From the NCBI GenBank assembly GCA_907165065.1, contig OU015527.1, positions 19,977,686 through 20,041,685 of the forward strand: a DNA stretch of 64,000 nt, given 5' to 3'. Each line of letters starts with the position of its first letter. Within the stretch, counting starts at the first letter, position 1. The stretch comes from Caprimulgus europaeus (lineage: Eukaryota > Chordata > Aves > Caprimulgiformes > Caprimulgidae). Position numbers and translations under genes: made by a program. The notes beneath the pieces were generated by a model. It made no database searches. It saw nothing but the letters and a program-made list of their open reading frames with translations, and had not been told where the DNA came from. Positions 45,801 through 58,791 of this stretch are shown in pieces.

Positions 45801-48800
45801 TGCAAGACACATATGATATTGTTATATGCTTCCTGATTTTGCTATTTAATTCTAGCCTTAGTAAATTAAAATGTACAAATCTAACCAACAGCAAAAGATG
45901 ACCCACTTTCTAGATGCAAAACCAAAAGCAAACCATGAAAAAACAGAAAACAAAATACTTTTTTGATCAAGAGGTGAGAAAAATTGCCAAAAAAAGTACC
46001 TGGAGGTTAAGGCTGGGTGGTGAACAATGCGATTTCCAACAAGAATGTATGTGCAGAGTTTTACAGTCCCATGAGAGCAGTCTGTGCCAACAAGTTATTC
46101 TGGTTTTACATGCCTGTGCTTCCCACAGCCACTCTGTGCATCACATGATACATATACTGTATCTGATTTAGAAATATTAAAGCGTTCTGTAAAGCCTTTT
46201 TTCCTAGAGCCCCTGCATGTATTTGAATTAACAGTGCAGCTTTAATAATTATAAAATCAGATTACCTTCTGATGACTGCTCCCAGAGAAGCATGTTCTAA
46301 AACATGTTGGATATTAAACAGAGAAAATGACAGTCACACAGAGTAGGGTCATGAACTTCATTTGGTATTTCACTCTTTTGCTACCATTTGTTATCCTTGC
46401 TGGAATGTAACAACAGGTGCTGCGGTAATAAATATGCAGCCTGTATATTTCAGCTGTTGGCTATTTCAGGGCTACATCCAAGTTCCTCTGTATGAACCAG
46501 GTGCACAAATTGTTTCATAGGAAATAAAGTGTATCTTTGGTCATTCCTTGTGATCAGGCAAATGCAATACAGTTACTGTATTTTTTTTGTCCAGCCCTAG
46601 GAACATGTACCAAACTGAAGCAAGACAACAGCATCAAGCTCCCTAACTCCAGTGGCACTTCCAATAAAATAATCTAGCCTTTACAACTGAGTGTTTTACC
46701 AAAAGTTAGAATTTAAAAGATATCTAATTGCTCTTACAATCATCTTGGCCAAAGGAATGTCTTCTTGCCCCCCCTCCCAATAAAAAAAACAAAAAAAAAA
46801 ACAAACCACAACTTAGCTGTAGGCAGAGGACCTAGAGTATAACAGAAGAGCTCTTGGTTTGAATGCAAAAGGAAAAGCACTGAGACCAGCAGCCCTGGGG
46901 AGTTTTTAATCCATTGGAAAGACTTAAATTTGACATGGAGGCAGGGTGTGTGTCGGGGGGTGTCAAGAGGAAGTTTAAGATACATGTGGCAAAAATACAA
47001 TGAACTGTAAGGTTGAGACAAGACAGCAATCTGGCATGAGAGGAACAGGGAAATCGTAAAATTACAAGGACAAGGTAGCAACCAGGCTGTCAGAATGCAA
47101 AGGGTATATATTTTGCATAGCATTTAAACAAAGCCACAGAAGAGGATTCGGAGTTCAAATGACAGAAAGGTTTGTGAGCAATCTTACAATTGCTTTGAAA
47201 GTAGTTAGTAATAGTTTTCCTGTATTTCTAGTTCTGGTTCTATATTCTTCTCAATGTCAATCCGTACACCACTCTGTCTGTTCCTTGCAGTCAGGACAGG
47301 CGTCCCTCAGTATCTCTCTTTCAGTGTAATGCTGAAAGAAGTCTGGATTGCTAGCTTGCACTTTGTTTATATATATCACTTTAGTATCTTCTACTGGTTG
47401 TCCTGAGAAACTAAATGACACCTGCCCCACACACACATAATTTCATATCAGTCTTTTCCTTTCTAAAGAAACTTCTGAGGCACTGAGATTGCCACAGCTA
47501 CAGGCCAGACATAACAAAAAACAGTAGTGATTCCCAAGGCACTCAGTTTTCAGGTGTCTGGTTAGTATATTATTTTTTCAATATCAAAATTGATTATAAA
47601 ACACAAAAAATACACCATCTATGAATTTTACTTATCAGATACTGGCTGTTCTTTAGACCTGGGACACTAGTGACACCCTTCATCACTTTTGCACTACCTG
47701 TTTTCCCATTTTATAGCATGAAGGGTAAGTTTTCTGGCATTAAATGCATGATTGTACATAGAATATATACTTCATCTTATCTTCCACACCAATCATTCAT
47801 GGCACCTATGATTATGGAGAACTACACTTGGTGGCTGTAGTGGTCTTTCCCATTGCCACTGCTAACATGCATTTCCCTTAATTTCCTCTTCCACAAAGAG
47901 CAAAATAAACCAACCCTTCAGTTTTAATTTTTTCTCCCAATATTTAGCAGCCATAGCCTGTTCCCATACTACAATTACCAGGACTTTCATCCAAACTTAC
48001 AGCCATGAAATCAACGGTTGAGACTAATTCCTCTCCTTCATCCCCTTACTGCCTTGCTGTCAGTTCAGAGCAGGCTCCCCAAGACCCAAATGCAGTCTAT
48101 CTTTTGGAGGCTTTGCTTTGACTCCTGTTTGTTTCATAGAATCACAGAATGGTATGGGTTGGGAGGGACCTTAAAGATCCACTCGCTTTGCTTTATTCCT
48201 GGCATCTCCAGTTCAAAACCAGTGCTCAAAACAGCTGAGAAAGTATACACAGTATTTCTACACATAACTCTTACTGGTAAAAAAAAACCCCAACCAAACA
48301 AAGAAAAAAACCCCAAACAACCACTTTTAAAATGTTTTACTTAACAATACCTAAACTCTCAAGTGTAAACGAAGATTGTCAAAACACAGGTCTACCTGTA
48401 TCTTAAGAGTTTGTTTTTTCTTTCATTAATGTCATTAAATCCTAGTAGAATAAAAAGCTTAGCAGAAAAATTAGGTCTTTAATACTGTTAGCAACTTGTT
48501 AGGAAAATTAAACCTTCTGGTTAAATATCATGTATGTGACTGTCATTTTCTTTTATGTCAGGAAGCAGTATTATTTGGATACAGAACTTTGATATCTAGC
48601 AAAGCACTAGCAATCCTATTTATTTTTAAATATTGCAAATATATTTACTGACTAAAACTAGACAGTCTCCAGATGTTCCCTTCAGCCTCAATTGTTCTGT
48701 GATTCTGTAAAACCAGCATCTGTTCTGCAGCTCATTCCTCAGGGCAAGGCATAGGAGATTGAGTGCACTGTTTTGTACAGCTCTTGACTACTGTAGTATT

Positions 48801-51800
48801 TAAATGCCCAGCTTCTTTACTTTGCACTGGCATCAAATGGTATTTTTAAGTAGGTGATAAACAGCACTGATCAGCTATGAAGGGATAACCACAACCAGGA
48901 AGACTGTTGTAGCTTGCGATTTTCAGGATTATTACCCAAAAAGTACAAAAGAGAGAATGCACATTTGAACCTGGAGAAGGAAAGGCCTCATGTGGTGAAA
49001 ACAAACACCATCAATCTAAATTTCAAACTACTTAGATTACATTTTTGCACTGAAATAAAAATGTCAACAGCTTATCTTCACCTCACCAATGATACTGCTA
49101 TCCTCTCTTCCCATACTACATGGCATTACTTAACAAGCCACAACAAACTGATCAACATCTAAATCCACCATAATTTACATCTCTGTCAATTGATTATAAT
49201 AACAAATGCTTGTTGCAAAGTAAGGTTAGTTTAAACCTACATACAGGGCAGTGATATCCTGCATCATAGACTTCTAAATCTCTAATCTGCAGTTCAAGAC
49301 ATCTTATCACAGATGTAGACATCAAAGCCAAACTTTTTTCTTACCCATTCCTGAAGTACCCATTATTTCTGTTCACAGCCACTCAAATTTATGATTCATT
49401 GCTTGAAGTTCTCTCTTAGTTTCTGAAGTAAAGGCTAAGTCAGTATTTGTCAGTGAATATTTTTGATAGAAATGCCTTTTAACTAACAGAAATATTCATT
49501 CTTTCTCTCTTCTGCAAGTAGGAAAAAATAGCCCTTGGAATCAATAGCTGCAATATTAGCCAGTGTCATTTACTTGCTTTTGCTAATATTAAACCAAAAT
49601 TTTCTTCTTTCTATAAATAAAACTATATTTGTAGAATAGCCTGGTAAAGCAGACATAGTAGAAGCAAAAGCAGATCTCATGAAAGCTTTAAGTTTTAAAC
49701 CACTGAATTTCTGCATTTTTCAAAGTCAAAGTTTCCTACACATCCCGATGAAGTTAAATTTAAGTGGAAGCGTGTCTGTGCATGCACTGATTCAGTGCCT
49801 TTTTAATTCTTGTATGAAGTGAAATGTAAGCATTTTGGGATCAAGACTTGAGGGTATCTCATTCTTAGAGGTCAGCTACCAATGCATTAGAGATTGGTAT
49901 GGTATTGGTACCTTCATAGATACATAAAATACATCTCAGAATATGTCCCTGGATTTCAAATTACAAGCCTTTCAAGGATAAACACTCTCAAATAAATTAA
50001 ATGTGAAGTCCTACTTTACTGCAATCTATTCTCATTACTGTAAACTGCCAGCAGAACCACAACTCTCTGCAAACACCCCAACATTTGTATATTGCATGTC
50101 AAACTGCAATCTTTGATCTTTCATTACTAATCTGTATAGTTACAAATATTGATACTGAATTAAACAAAAGGCAGAGAAAAATAAATTACTTTATACAGTG
50201 TGTATTCAATCCTCTATATTGCTTCTGCTGAAACAGATCCGTCGTGAAGATTTTGGATTCCAAGTTCCCTTGACTGAATCCGCCAAGTCAGTCAGAGGCA
50301 TGGGCTCTCTACTTTTCATTGCTAGCCAGTCAAGCATTAGAAATGAACCACAAAACAAGATTGTGACAGGGAATCAACTGAGAAAACTGAATCAAACCAG
50401 CCCAAACCCAGGCAGGTTTACAAAGAAAAACAAAATTTATGAGAAAATATCCCAAAAGGATAAATGTGGAATGAAACTCTCATCAAAGGACAGGTTTACC
50501 AGTTTCTCTCCTTGCTCACAACAAGAGACCAACTGACAGCAGATTTAAGGCTTGTGCTTTTGCTGACAATACAGTTAAAACAACCAAGTTGGTGGTAGTT
50601 GCATTTGCATTGCTAATCCCACATTGTAGCCTGTTCAGGAGTCACAATGGAGACGCATGCACAAAAGAGAAACTGTACACCTACCATTAAAACACACACA
50701 TAACTCCACAAATCTACTGATGCAGACAGAGAAAACACGAAAATCTGTAACTTTCAGATTTCTCACAGCACAAAAAAATTGTTGATATCAGTATGTGTAA
50801 GACTAATGTTAGGTTGGTGCTATTTACTAATGCAGAAACAGTCAATTTAAGCACTCAAATTTCTTACAAAGTCATATACAGCAACTGTTACTACTAACAG
50901 TACTGCTATGGGATACTACAGGATCTATGAAGTTATCTACCCAATAAGCATGAAAAATTAATCCTTAAACATGAAAAAAAGTAATTTTGGCTTTAAAGGC
51001 ATTATGAAATAGATTAAACTATTTTTAGCCTGCTACTTCTTCTATTGAGTGTAATGTATGGAAAAAAAAAAAAACAGAAGTTGCTTCACAAAGTAGAACA
51101 AAAATCAGTAGCTCTTTCATACCTCTTTATGAAATGCTCTCCTCTTAATTGTAACACAAAAATCATTCCAGAAGGTTGAAATAACATCTGCAATATAGTT
51201 TTCATTTGCTTTATTTATTACCCAAATGTGTATACAGAGACTCTAAATGCTTGAGGAGCGAGGGGGAAAGGGAAGCAATTTGCTTCTCAAAAAGCCATAT
51301 TTAAGAACCCTTATGAAACTGAGACTTTTAACAGAAGATGTAACCAAATAGCAAATCCTTAGTGATGAATGTAATGATGTGTGCTTTTGAATACGAATTA
51401 CAATTAGTATTTGAGTGTCACATTTTCCTATGTTATCCCTGGCACACATATTACAAAATACTCATTAATCTTAAAAGTCATTCACTTAGACTGCTGCTAC
51501 ACTTGGAAATAATACTGATAAAAAATACAGCCCCTCCAAACATAGGTGCAAAGCCCTTCCCTTACCCAGATCCTTCTTTTGATTCTCCAGAGATTCACTG
51601 ACTTTTGCTTCCTGATCTCTAACCTCTGTCTCATTTATGACAGTACACAGTTTGCAAATTTCTCAAAAAAATAACCTGAGCGTCTAGGAAATACTATAAT
51701 ATAGCAAATGCTGTCATCTACAGATAAATGGAAGGAAGATGGGGAAACACTGTCTCCAGTACAAAAATCACTTCTGGAAGATGGAAACGACTGGCAGAAT

Positions 51801-54800
51801 TTGAAAACAAAGTACTATCTTCCCATATGTAGAGTACCATGTCCAGTTTTGGGGTCCCCAATACCTCTCCAGAAAAGGAGCTGACAAACTGAAGCGATTC
51901 CAGCAGAGAGCCACCAAGACAGTTACGGAGCTGGAGAGCACGATACAGAGGACAGGCTGAGAGTGCTAGGTTTGCTCAGCCTGAAGACTAATAGTGGACC
52001 TAACCTATACATCTAACTTATTGCTGAATAGTTACAGAGAGTGCAGAGACAGGCTCTTTTTGAGGATATACAGCAAAAGAGCAAGGGGGAACAGACACAA
52101 GCAGCAGCAAGGGGAATTGTCATTAGGAATGACCATCTTCTGATCATGGGTGGTCAAATACTGGAAAATATTGCTAGAGAAGCTGTAGGACCCCCACTCT
52201 TGAAAGTCATTATCAATTTGGCCTAAGCAACCTCATCTAACTTTTAATTTGGATCCAGCTGGTTGTACGCAATGACCCCCAGAAGTGCCCTGCAGCCTCA
52301 GTTAATAATCTATGATCTATCTCTCTATCAACCAGATAGCTCAAGGGACTGTAGCTTATTTGAAATTAAACATGTAAGTCTTGTAGTTTGCTACAGATTA
52401 AAATATTTGAGTGCATAAGTATAATTATATTAATTTAATTTTCTCAAAGCAGTCTAGCATTCAACCCAACGATCACAGATAAATGATTAACATGTTAAGA
52501 GTTTCAGCGATTCTCTGAAATAACCTAGCAGATACAGCTAGTGCTTGTCCCACGGCCTCTGCTCAAATTACCACCTAGCTTCCTCATCTGCTCCAGCTGC
52601 ACAAGGAAGAAATTGTTAAATACGCAGAGTATGAAGTGTAGACAGCTACTCCATATGGACTTCCAAATGTCCTACACAACAAAAAAACACCAGTTCAACC
52701 CATTGAATTCGGAGCCTACAGAAGAAGCAATTAGAGTGACTACCTAATCTATTCACAGATAGGTTATCTTAAAGGTTACCCTGATTTGGCCATGAAAATA
52801 AAACCAACGATTCTTTCAATTTTTAAAGGGAGAGATGCAGAGCTGCTTCCACAATCTTAGGGTTTAACAGCCTTAAATCACTGCTCCAACTGAGGGATTC
52901 AAGTGCCTACATCTAGATGGAGCTGGAGCAGCTGTACCACAGTTGTATTCATGTCCTCAAAGTCCTTTATCCATTTCTTGTATCTTGCTTCATTTAACGT
53001 ACAATCCTCCAAACTACATTAAAAAAATATAGCAGTTCTGACTTGCCTGTGTACCATGCCACTATTTCCTCCAATCTTCCCATTGCTCCTTCTTCATTCA
53101 AGGTGTTAGCTTCTTGCTTTACTACTTGCACCGTGCCAACACTTTCGCCTTGCATATGTGATATAGTATTATAGTGTCTGGTTAGTAAGAATTATTTTTT
53201 TTCTAATTTCTTATATGCTTACTTCCTTTTTTCCTTCTTTCCTTTACTAAAGTGATGTATTTTTTTTGCCTTTAATATGTCCTATTAATCTTGAATTCTA
53301 ATACTCTATCGAAGGGATTACATTATTATAGAGCTGTGTAAATGATATGTATGTCCCCAGTAATCTTTTAATTATCTGGACAGGGAGCTGCTTGAGAGAG
53401 TCCAGTGAAGAGCCACCAAAATGATTAAGGGAATGGAGCATCTCCCTTATGAGGAAAGGCTGAGGGAGCTGGGCCTCTTTAGCTTGGAGAAGAGGAGGCT
53501 GAGGGGGGACCTCATTAATGTTTATAAATATTTGAAGGGTGAGTGTCAGGAGGATGGGGCCAGGCTCTTTGCAGTGATGACCAATGATAGGACAAGGAGC
53601 AATGGGTGTAAGCTGGAACACAGGAGGTTCCGCTTAAATTTGAGAAAGAACTTCTTTATGGTGAGGGTGACAGAGCACTGGAACAGGCTGCCCAGGGAGG
53701 TTGTGGAGTCTCCTTCTCTGGAGACATTCAAGACCCGCCTGGACGCCTTCCTGTGTGAACTCATCTAGGTGTTCCTGCTCCGGCAGGGGGATTGGACTAG
53801 ATGATCTTTCGAGGTCCCTTCCAATCCCTCACATGCTGTGCTTCTGTGATCTTCAGTGGCAGCAAGTGAGTTATCTGTGGAATAAAAAAATCCTCAGATT
53901 GACTAATCTGGATCTCTGGGACCAGATGATTCTTCCTGCTCCTGAACTGAACTTTTGAGACCACTCTCAACAAAAGGCCCCTGTTTCACTGGCTTTAATG
54001 TTTTACGGAGATTGTTGCTTCGACAAGGCAGGGTATGCAAAGAGCTGGTAAAACAAAGGAAACCCACAGTTTGTCGTTTTCAAGGTGAGAGCATAAAGTG
54101 AGTAATACGTGGGGGTAAGTACTAATTGTCTGTGCTGCTTCCCTGAGGCTTTGTATTGAAAAATGAGCTCCACAAAAGAGAAGGGAAAAAATCTCTAACT
54201 CTGGTAGATGACAATTTACAGAAAATCATTCAGACTTGGGTTCAAAAGTGGACACTGAGACATCCTATTTCTGTTTAATCTTATGGTTGTCATGCAGTTT
54301 ATTCTAATTATGCCTGAAAACAGTCTGTAACTTCAAAGGTTAACATGAAATGGGACTGTTATCACCTGATAATGTTGCATTTATGTATGGAAAACACTTT
54401 ACTTGCACAGTTTGGATCATACGGTTCACTGTCATAAAAACATGAAAGGTTCTAACAAGTGCTAGTTTTGGAGCTAGTGGCATTGAGAATCATACACAGA
54501 CTCCCATCAATGTTTTGGACGGAATAAGTAGCCTGTAGCAACACAAGAGCAGGCAATTTGTTATCTAAGCGAATATGATCCTACTCTAGAAAACTTTCAC
54601 ACAATGAGAGGTAACTGCAAAATGTCAAAGCAAATCCATGATGACTACTTACAGGAGGGAGTACCGACTTCTCAAAACAGTGAGTGCTCTGTGAATTTAT
54701 AAGACTTGTGTCTTTGTTCTGAGCTCTAAAAGGAACAAAACAGCTGAGCTCATTCCTTAGTAATCTCACTTGGATTAAAAAATGCTAATTGTTTCTAAAA

Positions 54801-57800
54801 AAGCACTGAGCACTTGTAGGAATGCAGAGATCTCTCTCCCTCAAGAAATGTAATACTTAAAACTAAGACAATTAAGGTGCAAAGCCAGCTCTCACTGCTT
54901 CCAAGTTTATAATACAATATCCATTGTTTCAACAGGCTATGTATTACATTCACTCTGATATCTCTTAGTATTTTACTTTTCCTTTGAGACATTAGATTTC
55001 TACAATATAAAACCTGTAGAATGAAGCTGAAGTTTTCTGAAGCTTTACATAAATTACTCTTTCCTTCTATTGAAGAAATACTATGTAAGGAATCCACTAA
55101 GATCATAATAATTTTAACTGGTATTGGCATGTATTTTAAAAGGTAGATTTATGATACATATTTTTAATATGACACCATTAAGAACATTCCCTTCAGATCT
55201 CAGAAAGGAATTAAGCCAAATAACTGCCTGAAACCATTTGATACCCTCCTTGGTACATGACATGCCACCATACAACACCAGATTGAAATTATGCCATGCA
55301 TTTAAGTGCTAAAGTCTTCTTGACTTGAACAAGCTCTTTGTTATCATCCAGGGCAAAAGTAGCTACAAGAAAATGTGCCACATTTGTTTATATAATGACA
55401 GTTGTTGTAATCTGTAAATGCAATACAGATTGATGCCATATGCACACCAACACACACACATGCACACACACATGCGCACACATGTATTTACCACAGCATT
55501 GTGGTATACAGATGAATACAAAGATTGTTCTAATGTTACTAAGCAGCATGATAGCAGGAAAAAAAAACAAAAACAAAAAACCCACAACTGTCTCATGTTA
55601 CCATTCTAATATGGACCATGCAGAGATCAAAGGCATAAGCTGAAAAGCCCAAATACACTGCTGCATACCCCATCCAGCAATTAATACAAAATACAATGAA
55701 GTAATGATTGTCTTATAGCAATATCTTTTTACTTCCAGTTCCTGATAAAAAAATAAGATGTGACTTCATGTCAAAGACTTTACTTTTATTCGATTCATTA
55801 TTAAAAAGAAAATCTTCAGGAGTTCGCCATTCAAAATTGACCTTGATTTTGGGTTTCACTGCAAAAATGGGTATAGTTAATTTTCACAGTAGTAAAACCT
55901 ATGGTCTTTGATCTTGTTATGTAGATTTTAAAAAATAGCCCATATTAACCCATAAAATCTACTTTTGTAGACACATAAATGTTCTCCAAATACTGTGATT
56001 CACTTGTATAAAGTAGCTGGAAGTGAAGTATTGCTCACTTCAGCATCAGATCATTGTCAGAACATACACTATGTTCAATGCTACAACTGTGCCCTCAAAT
56101 CTCCTTTTTATTCAGGCTGATCTTCCAACACATGGTCCAAGAGTCACGCCTGGAAACTGCAACTGAATTTCAGAGCTCCTTATATATACCTTCACTAGCT
56201 CCTGGCCAGTCATGCTTCCCTGGCCACCTAAGCATCTCTACTTTAAGGAAAATAGAAAAATCCTGCCTTTGCTTACAAACAACATTAAAATAATATTTTT
56301 TCTGTAGCTTTCTCCTCCTTTTACTTTTTAGCATGTAGCAGATTAACCACTATGTTTTCATCACTACCTTTGGCCTTTACAGAATCTGGTAAAACAACTA
56401 TTTTTTTAATTGTCCAAGTGTGACCTCTAGCTCCCCCATAATCAGTTGCAGACCTTTAACTACTAATTCCCTGGCTGGACATCATAATTTGTTGGTAAAT
56501 CAGAATTTCTCTTTTAGAATGACTTTCAGTCTCACACCTGAAGGGAAAATCAACCACCTTTCCTTGGTAAACCACTTAAAAGATTACATATCCTCAGTAT
56601 CAAAAGCCTGAGCCTCAAATTCAGTTTGAATTTGTGAAGCATCAGTTTTCCTATGCAAAAAGCACAGTTTCTTGATGAAACAGAGCTGAAAAGTTGAACG
56701 ACCGAATGCCTATTTTATGCCACATACACCAGACCACTACAAATCCACAGGTATTTGAGTGTATTTTTCACTATTTTGATAAGTGACTTTTCATGCCGTG
56801 ATCAATTAGACCAGGCATAGTACTGTAAAAGCTGCAGTTCTACATATGCACCTGTTAATCCCAGTCTTTATTCACATACACACCAACCCCTCTTTTCTCA
56901 CACATCTTCTAAATTATTCCTTTACACGCGGGAGTATATTTCCAGGAAGACATTTACAGACTGACTGAAAAACCTTGTAGCGACATCTGTATCTCATCTT
57001 CCCACAATGGCTACTGTTTTTATTTTCTATTCTAACCTGTTAAAGGTACAGGACAACAAAAACTCAAATATTTTCTCAGCTATAACTAACCAAAAAGCTA
57101 CCCTTTCTTTCCTGTCTCAGCCACCTGCTCCAAATGCTTTCTTTCAGCATGAAGATCCTGGCATCTCAAATTGTTTCAAATGAAATGCACAGAGACACAA
57201 AAATATTTTCAGATAATTTTAAGAATCTGAGTCATCTAAGGAGTTAAGAGGTTTCTTTAAGCAAGAAAATTTACATTTCAAATACAGCCAACTTGGTAAA
57301 ACTGTCTGGTGCTTCCTGTATGCAGCCAGAGGATCTTTCATGCTATGGCATGCATGTTGATCTTTCCTGCTGTAAAACTGAAGGAGAATGCTCACATTGC
57401 CATATTCTTATTTACATATTCTCTTTTTCAAACAGTTTCTGTAGAGAAACACTTCTTTCAGTTCTGCTTTTCAATATATGTCCTACAGAATCTTCTTGGG
57501 AAAAAAAGAGAAAAGCTGCCTTTAGTTCATCTGTTCATTCGACAGCAAGAAAGAAGAAGAAGAAAACAGAGGGCATGGTTGCAATTCTTATCAAAGAACA
57601 GGCTATTGTGCTTCATTACTAACCAGGTTCTATCAGCATTATTAGCCTTAAGTTTGATTCAGTCCAAGCTGACCTTTCTGCAAATCAACAAAACACCCTT
57701 TTACTCAAGTAAGCACACAAAGGTCCCTGGTAATGTTACCCTTTAAGCTGGGGTCTGTAGAGACTGTGAGGGGAAAATCAATTTGAAATATTCTGAAAAT

Positions 57801-58685
57801 TTATTGTTTTCACCAAATACAAAATGCTTAGGTTGTTTTACTGCTTGCTTATCTGGTGGGCTTTTAAAGTTACTTTTCTGAGCCACAGTGGATCTCTCTA
57901 AGTTTGAGTGTCCCTAAGGACTATTTGTAACCATGAAACATCAATTCTGTTCTAAGAAATTCAGTGTATAACCCCACCACTGCCCTGTTCCCTCTTCTGT
58001 ATAAATGCTCTTTTGTATATAGGCACTTTCAGGAAATTGCCCCCCTCCTCCTCTGCTTGCTCCCTACTGTCCTACTCCGGCTCGCACCCCCTCCCAATCA
58101 ACACTAGGGAATAATTGTATTTTTGTTGGACCACTTCCAGCTCTTCCACACATTCCACTCTAGAAGCAGTAAATGAAACCCTGTCGCTTTGGCACACTCC
58201 TCTCTGCTCTCACACATGCACACGCAGGCATGCAGACACACTCATTCGGACAGGGAAGTAAGCGGCATCAAGCTCATTCCCAAAATAATGACCTTTCACT
58301 TCTCCCCCATGTAACTTCCTCTTTTGCTGAAGAATACAGGGCTTCCAAATTCAAAAAATCTTCCTCTTTCAATATTCTACTATTTTGAAACACTGTTTCT
58401 TCCACTTATCAGTATTCCACATGTGAGTAAATTACCATTGCTGAAACAGCTATCCCAGCGTGCCAACACTTCAGTCACTTCAAATCCAGCGAAATCAGCA
58501 GGACTTTGGGTGATTTTGCCAAGACATTTTCCCCTCCCCTTTGAATACATGAAAGCTAAAGTGAGCAGAAACTCTCCTCCGCGCTTCACAAAAGAGGCAC
58601 TGGCAATGTGAGCATGCACATTTCCTCTCCTGTGAAAATAGTTAAAAACCATACCTTCCTTGGGTTCATCAGCCTCCGAACTCAT
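38749..58685 (-). CDS. TNFAIP8: TNFAIP8, TNF-alpha-induced protein 8 (complete, two coding exons)
   Basis: TNFAIP8 is a cytosolic, NF-kappaB-inducible protein of the TIPE family. Members fold as a helical bundle with a lipid-binding cavity and influence phosphoinositide signalling and caspase-8-dependent death. The coding sequence joins complement of 58655-58685 and 39314-38749: 597 bases, 198 residues plus TAA, the same length as the main human isoform. Recognisable stretches are [79 protein letters not shown] and LAALYNPFG. The intron is 19.3 kb. No signal peptide or membrane segment is visible, as expected. The ATG at 58685 was chosen because it opens the frame that joins exon 2 in phase and has A at -3. 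No defect was seen. Confidence 0.96.
39323..39344. repeat. A22 homopolymer (T22 on the coding strand) at the TNFAIP8 exon 2 acceptor
   Basis: Twenty-two A follow six G on the plus strand. On the coding strand this is T22 C6 AG directly before the coding exon. Confidence 0.97.
39807..39840. repeat. (AT)17 microsatellite
   Basis: Perfect AT dinucleotide repeat of 34 bases in the TNFAIP8 intron, about 0.5 kb from exon 2. Confidence 0.97.
41922..42490 (-). other. TNFAIP8: Possible alternative first exon region of TNFAIP8
   Basis: A strong donor, gaacaa|gtaagtaa, ends at 41922. Joining it to exon 2 (which begins TGGCCACAG) would create an ATG at the junction and a protein starting MATDVFNSK, like the shorter human isoform. 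The transcript start is unknown. A GC-richer patch with several CpG lies about 500 bases upstream (42390-42490). An upstream out-of-frame ATG lies just before the donor. It is an inference from sequence only. Confidence 0.3.
44629..44674. repeat. Imperfect T/A inverted repeat
   Basis: T10 (44642-44651) is followed immediately by A11 (44652-44662). Flanking arms (ggttttttgtg and caccaaaaaaac) extend the pairing, with small bulges. A GT-rich stretch precedes it. Confidence 0.85.
48134..48180 (-). mobile_element. CR1 3'-end scrap
   Basis: The plus strand reads catagaatcacagaatgg followed by tgggttgggagggacc, which is the reverse of the CR1 3' terminus. The copy is a severely 5'-truncated insertion of about 50 bases. 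Confidence 0.75.
48666..48712 (+). mobile_element. Probable CR1 3'-end scrap
   Basis: The sequence gttcccttcagcctcaattg followed by ttctgtgattctgt resembles a diverged CR1 terminus in plus orientation. Only the tail is present. Confidence 0.55.
51832..52320 (+). mobile_element. Degenerate CR1 copy
   Basis: It has recognisable CR1 wording (ccatgtccagttttggggtc, gagccaccaagac, tttgctcagcctga) and a remnant of the 3' end (atctatgat). It has many substitutions and indels, so it is older than the copy at 53388. Confidence 0.8.
53388..53851 (+). mobile_element. CR1 LINE 3' fragment, well preserved
   Basis: An unbroken 115-codon frame (53421-53768) covers the C-terminal part of CR1 ORF2, from [15 protein letters not shown] through [14 protein letters not shown] to the natural stop. 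It is followed by the 3' UTR with ggactagatgatctttcgag and a cttctgtgat tail. It is 5'-truncated and lies in the TNFAIP8 intron, opposite to the gene. It appears the youngest CR1 copy here. Confidence 0.93.
55443..55484. repeat. CA-rich microsatellite
   Basis: Interrupted CA repeat with TG and CG steps over about 42 bases, nearly all alternating purine and pyrimidine. Confidence 0.9.
58655..58685 (-). CDS. TNFAIP8: TNFAIP8 exon 1 coding part
   Basis: It encodes [10 protein letters not shown] plus the first base of Val11. The donor is GAAG|gtatgg. The acidic ten-residue leader corresponds to the variable N-terminus of the long human isoform. Confidence 0.9.
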
Positions 58686-58760
58686 GGTGTCAGCGTAAGG
58701 CACTGGGGACCAGATTACAGCTGACGTGCACACTGAGAAGCAGCTGCAAGTCAACTTCTC

Positions 58761-58791
<31 letters not shown>

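Larger units (their letters stand above)
39315..58654 (-). other. TNFAIP8: TNFAIP8 intron
   Basis: This 19.3 kb intron holds an (AT)17 microsatellite, a T/A inverted repeat, CR1 copies at 51832-52320 and 53388-53851, CR1 tail scraps near 48134 and 48666, and a CA-rich microsatellite at 55443-55484. A small GC-richer patch lies at about 42390-42490. No other gene was recognised. Confidence 0.85.

Noticed and set aside
57293..57746. Two overlapping plus-strand frames of 109 and 145 codons in the TNFAIP8 flank of the intron
   Set aside because: Low-complexity Lys and hydrophobic stretches, no known motif, and overlapping frames of similar quality suggest chance.
58380..58654. Read-through of TNFAIP8 exon 1 into downstream sequence
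   Set aside because: The frame past 58655 is intron after the GT donor; joining to exon 2 gives the full conserved protein.
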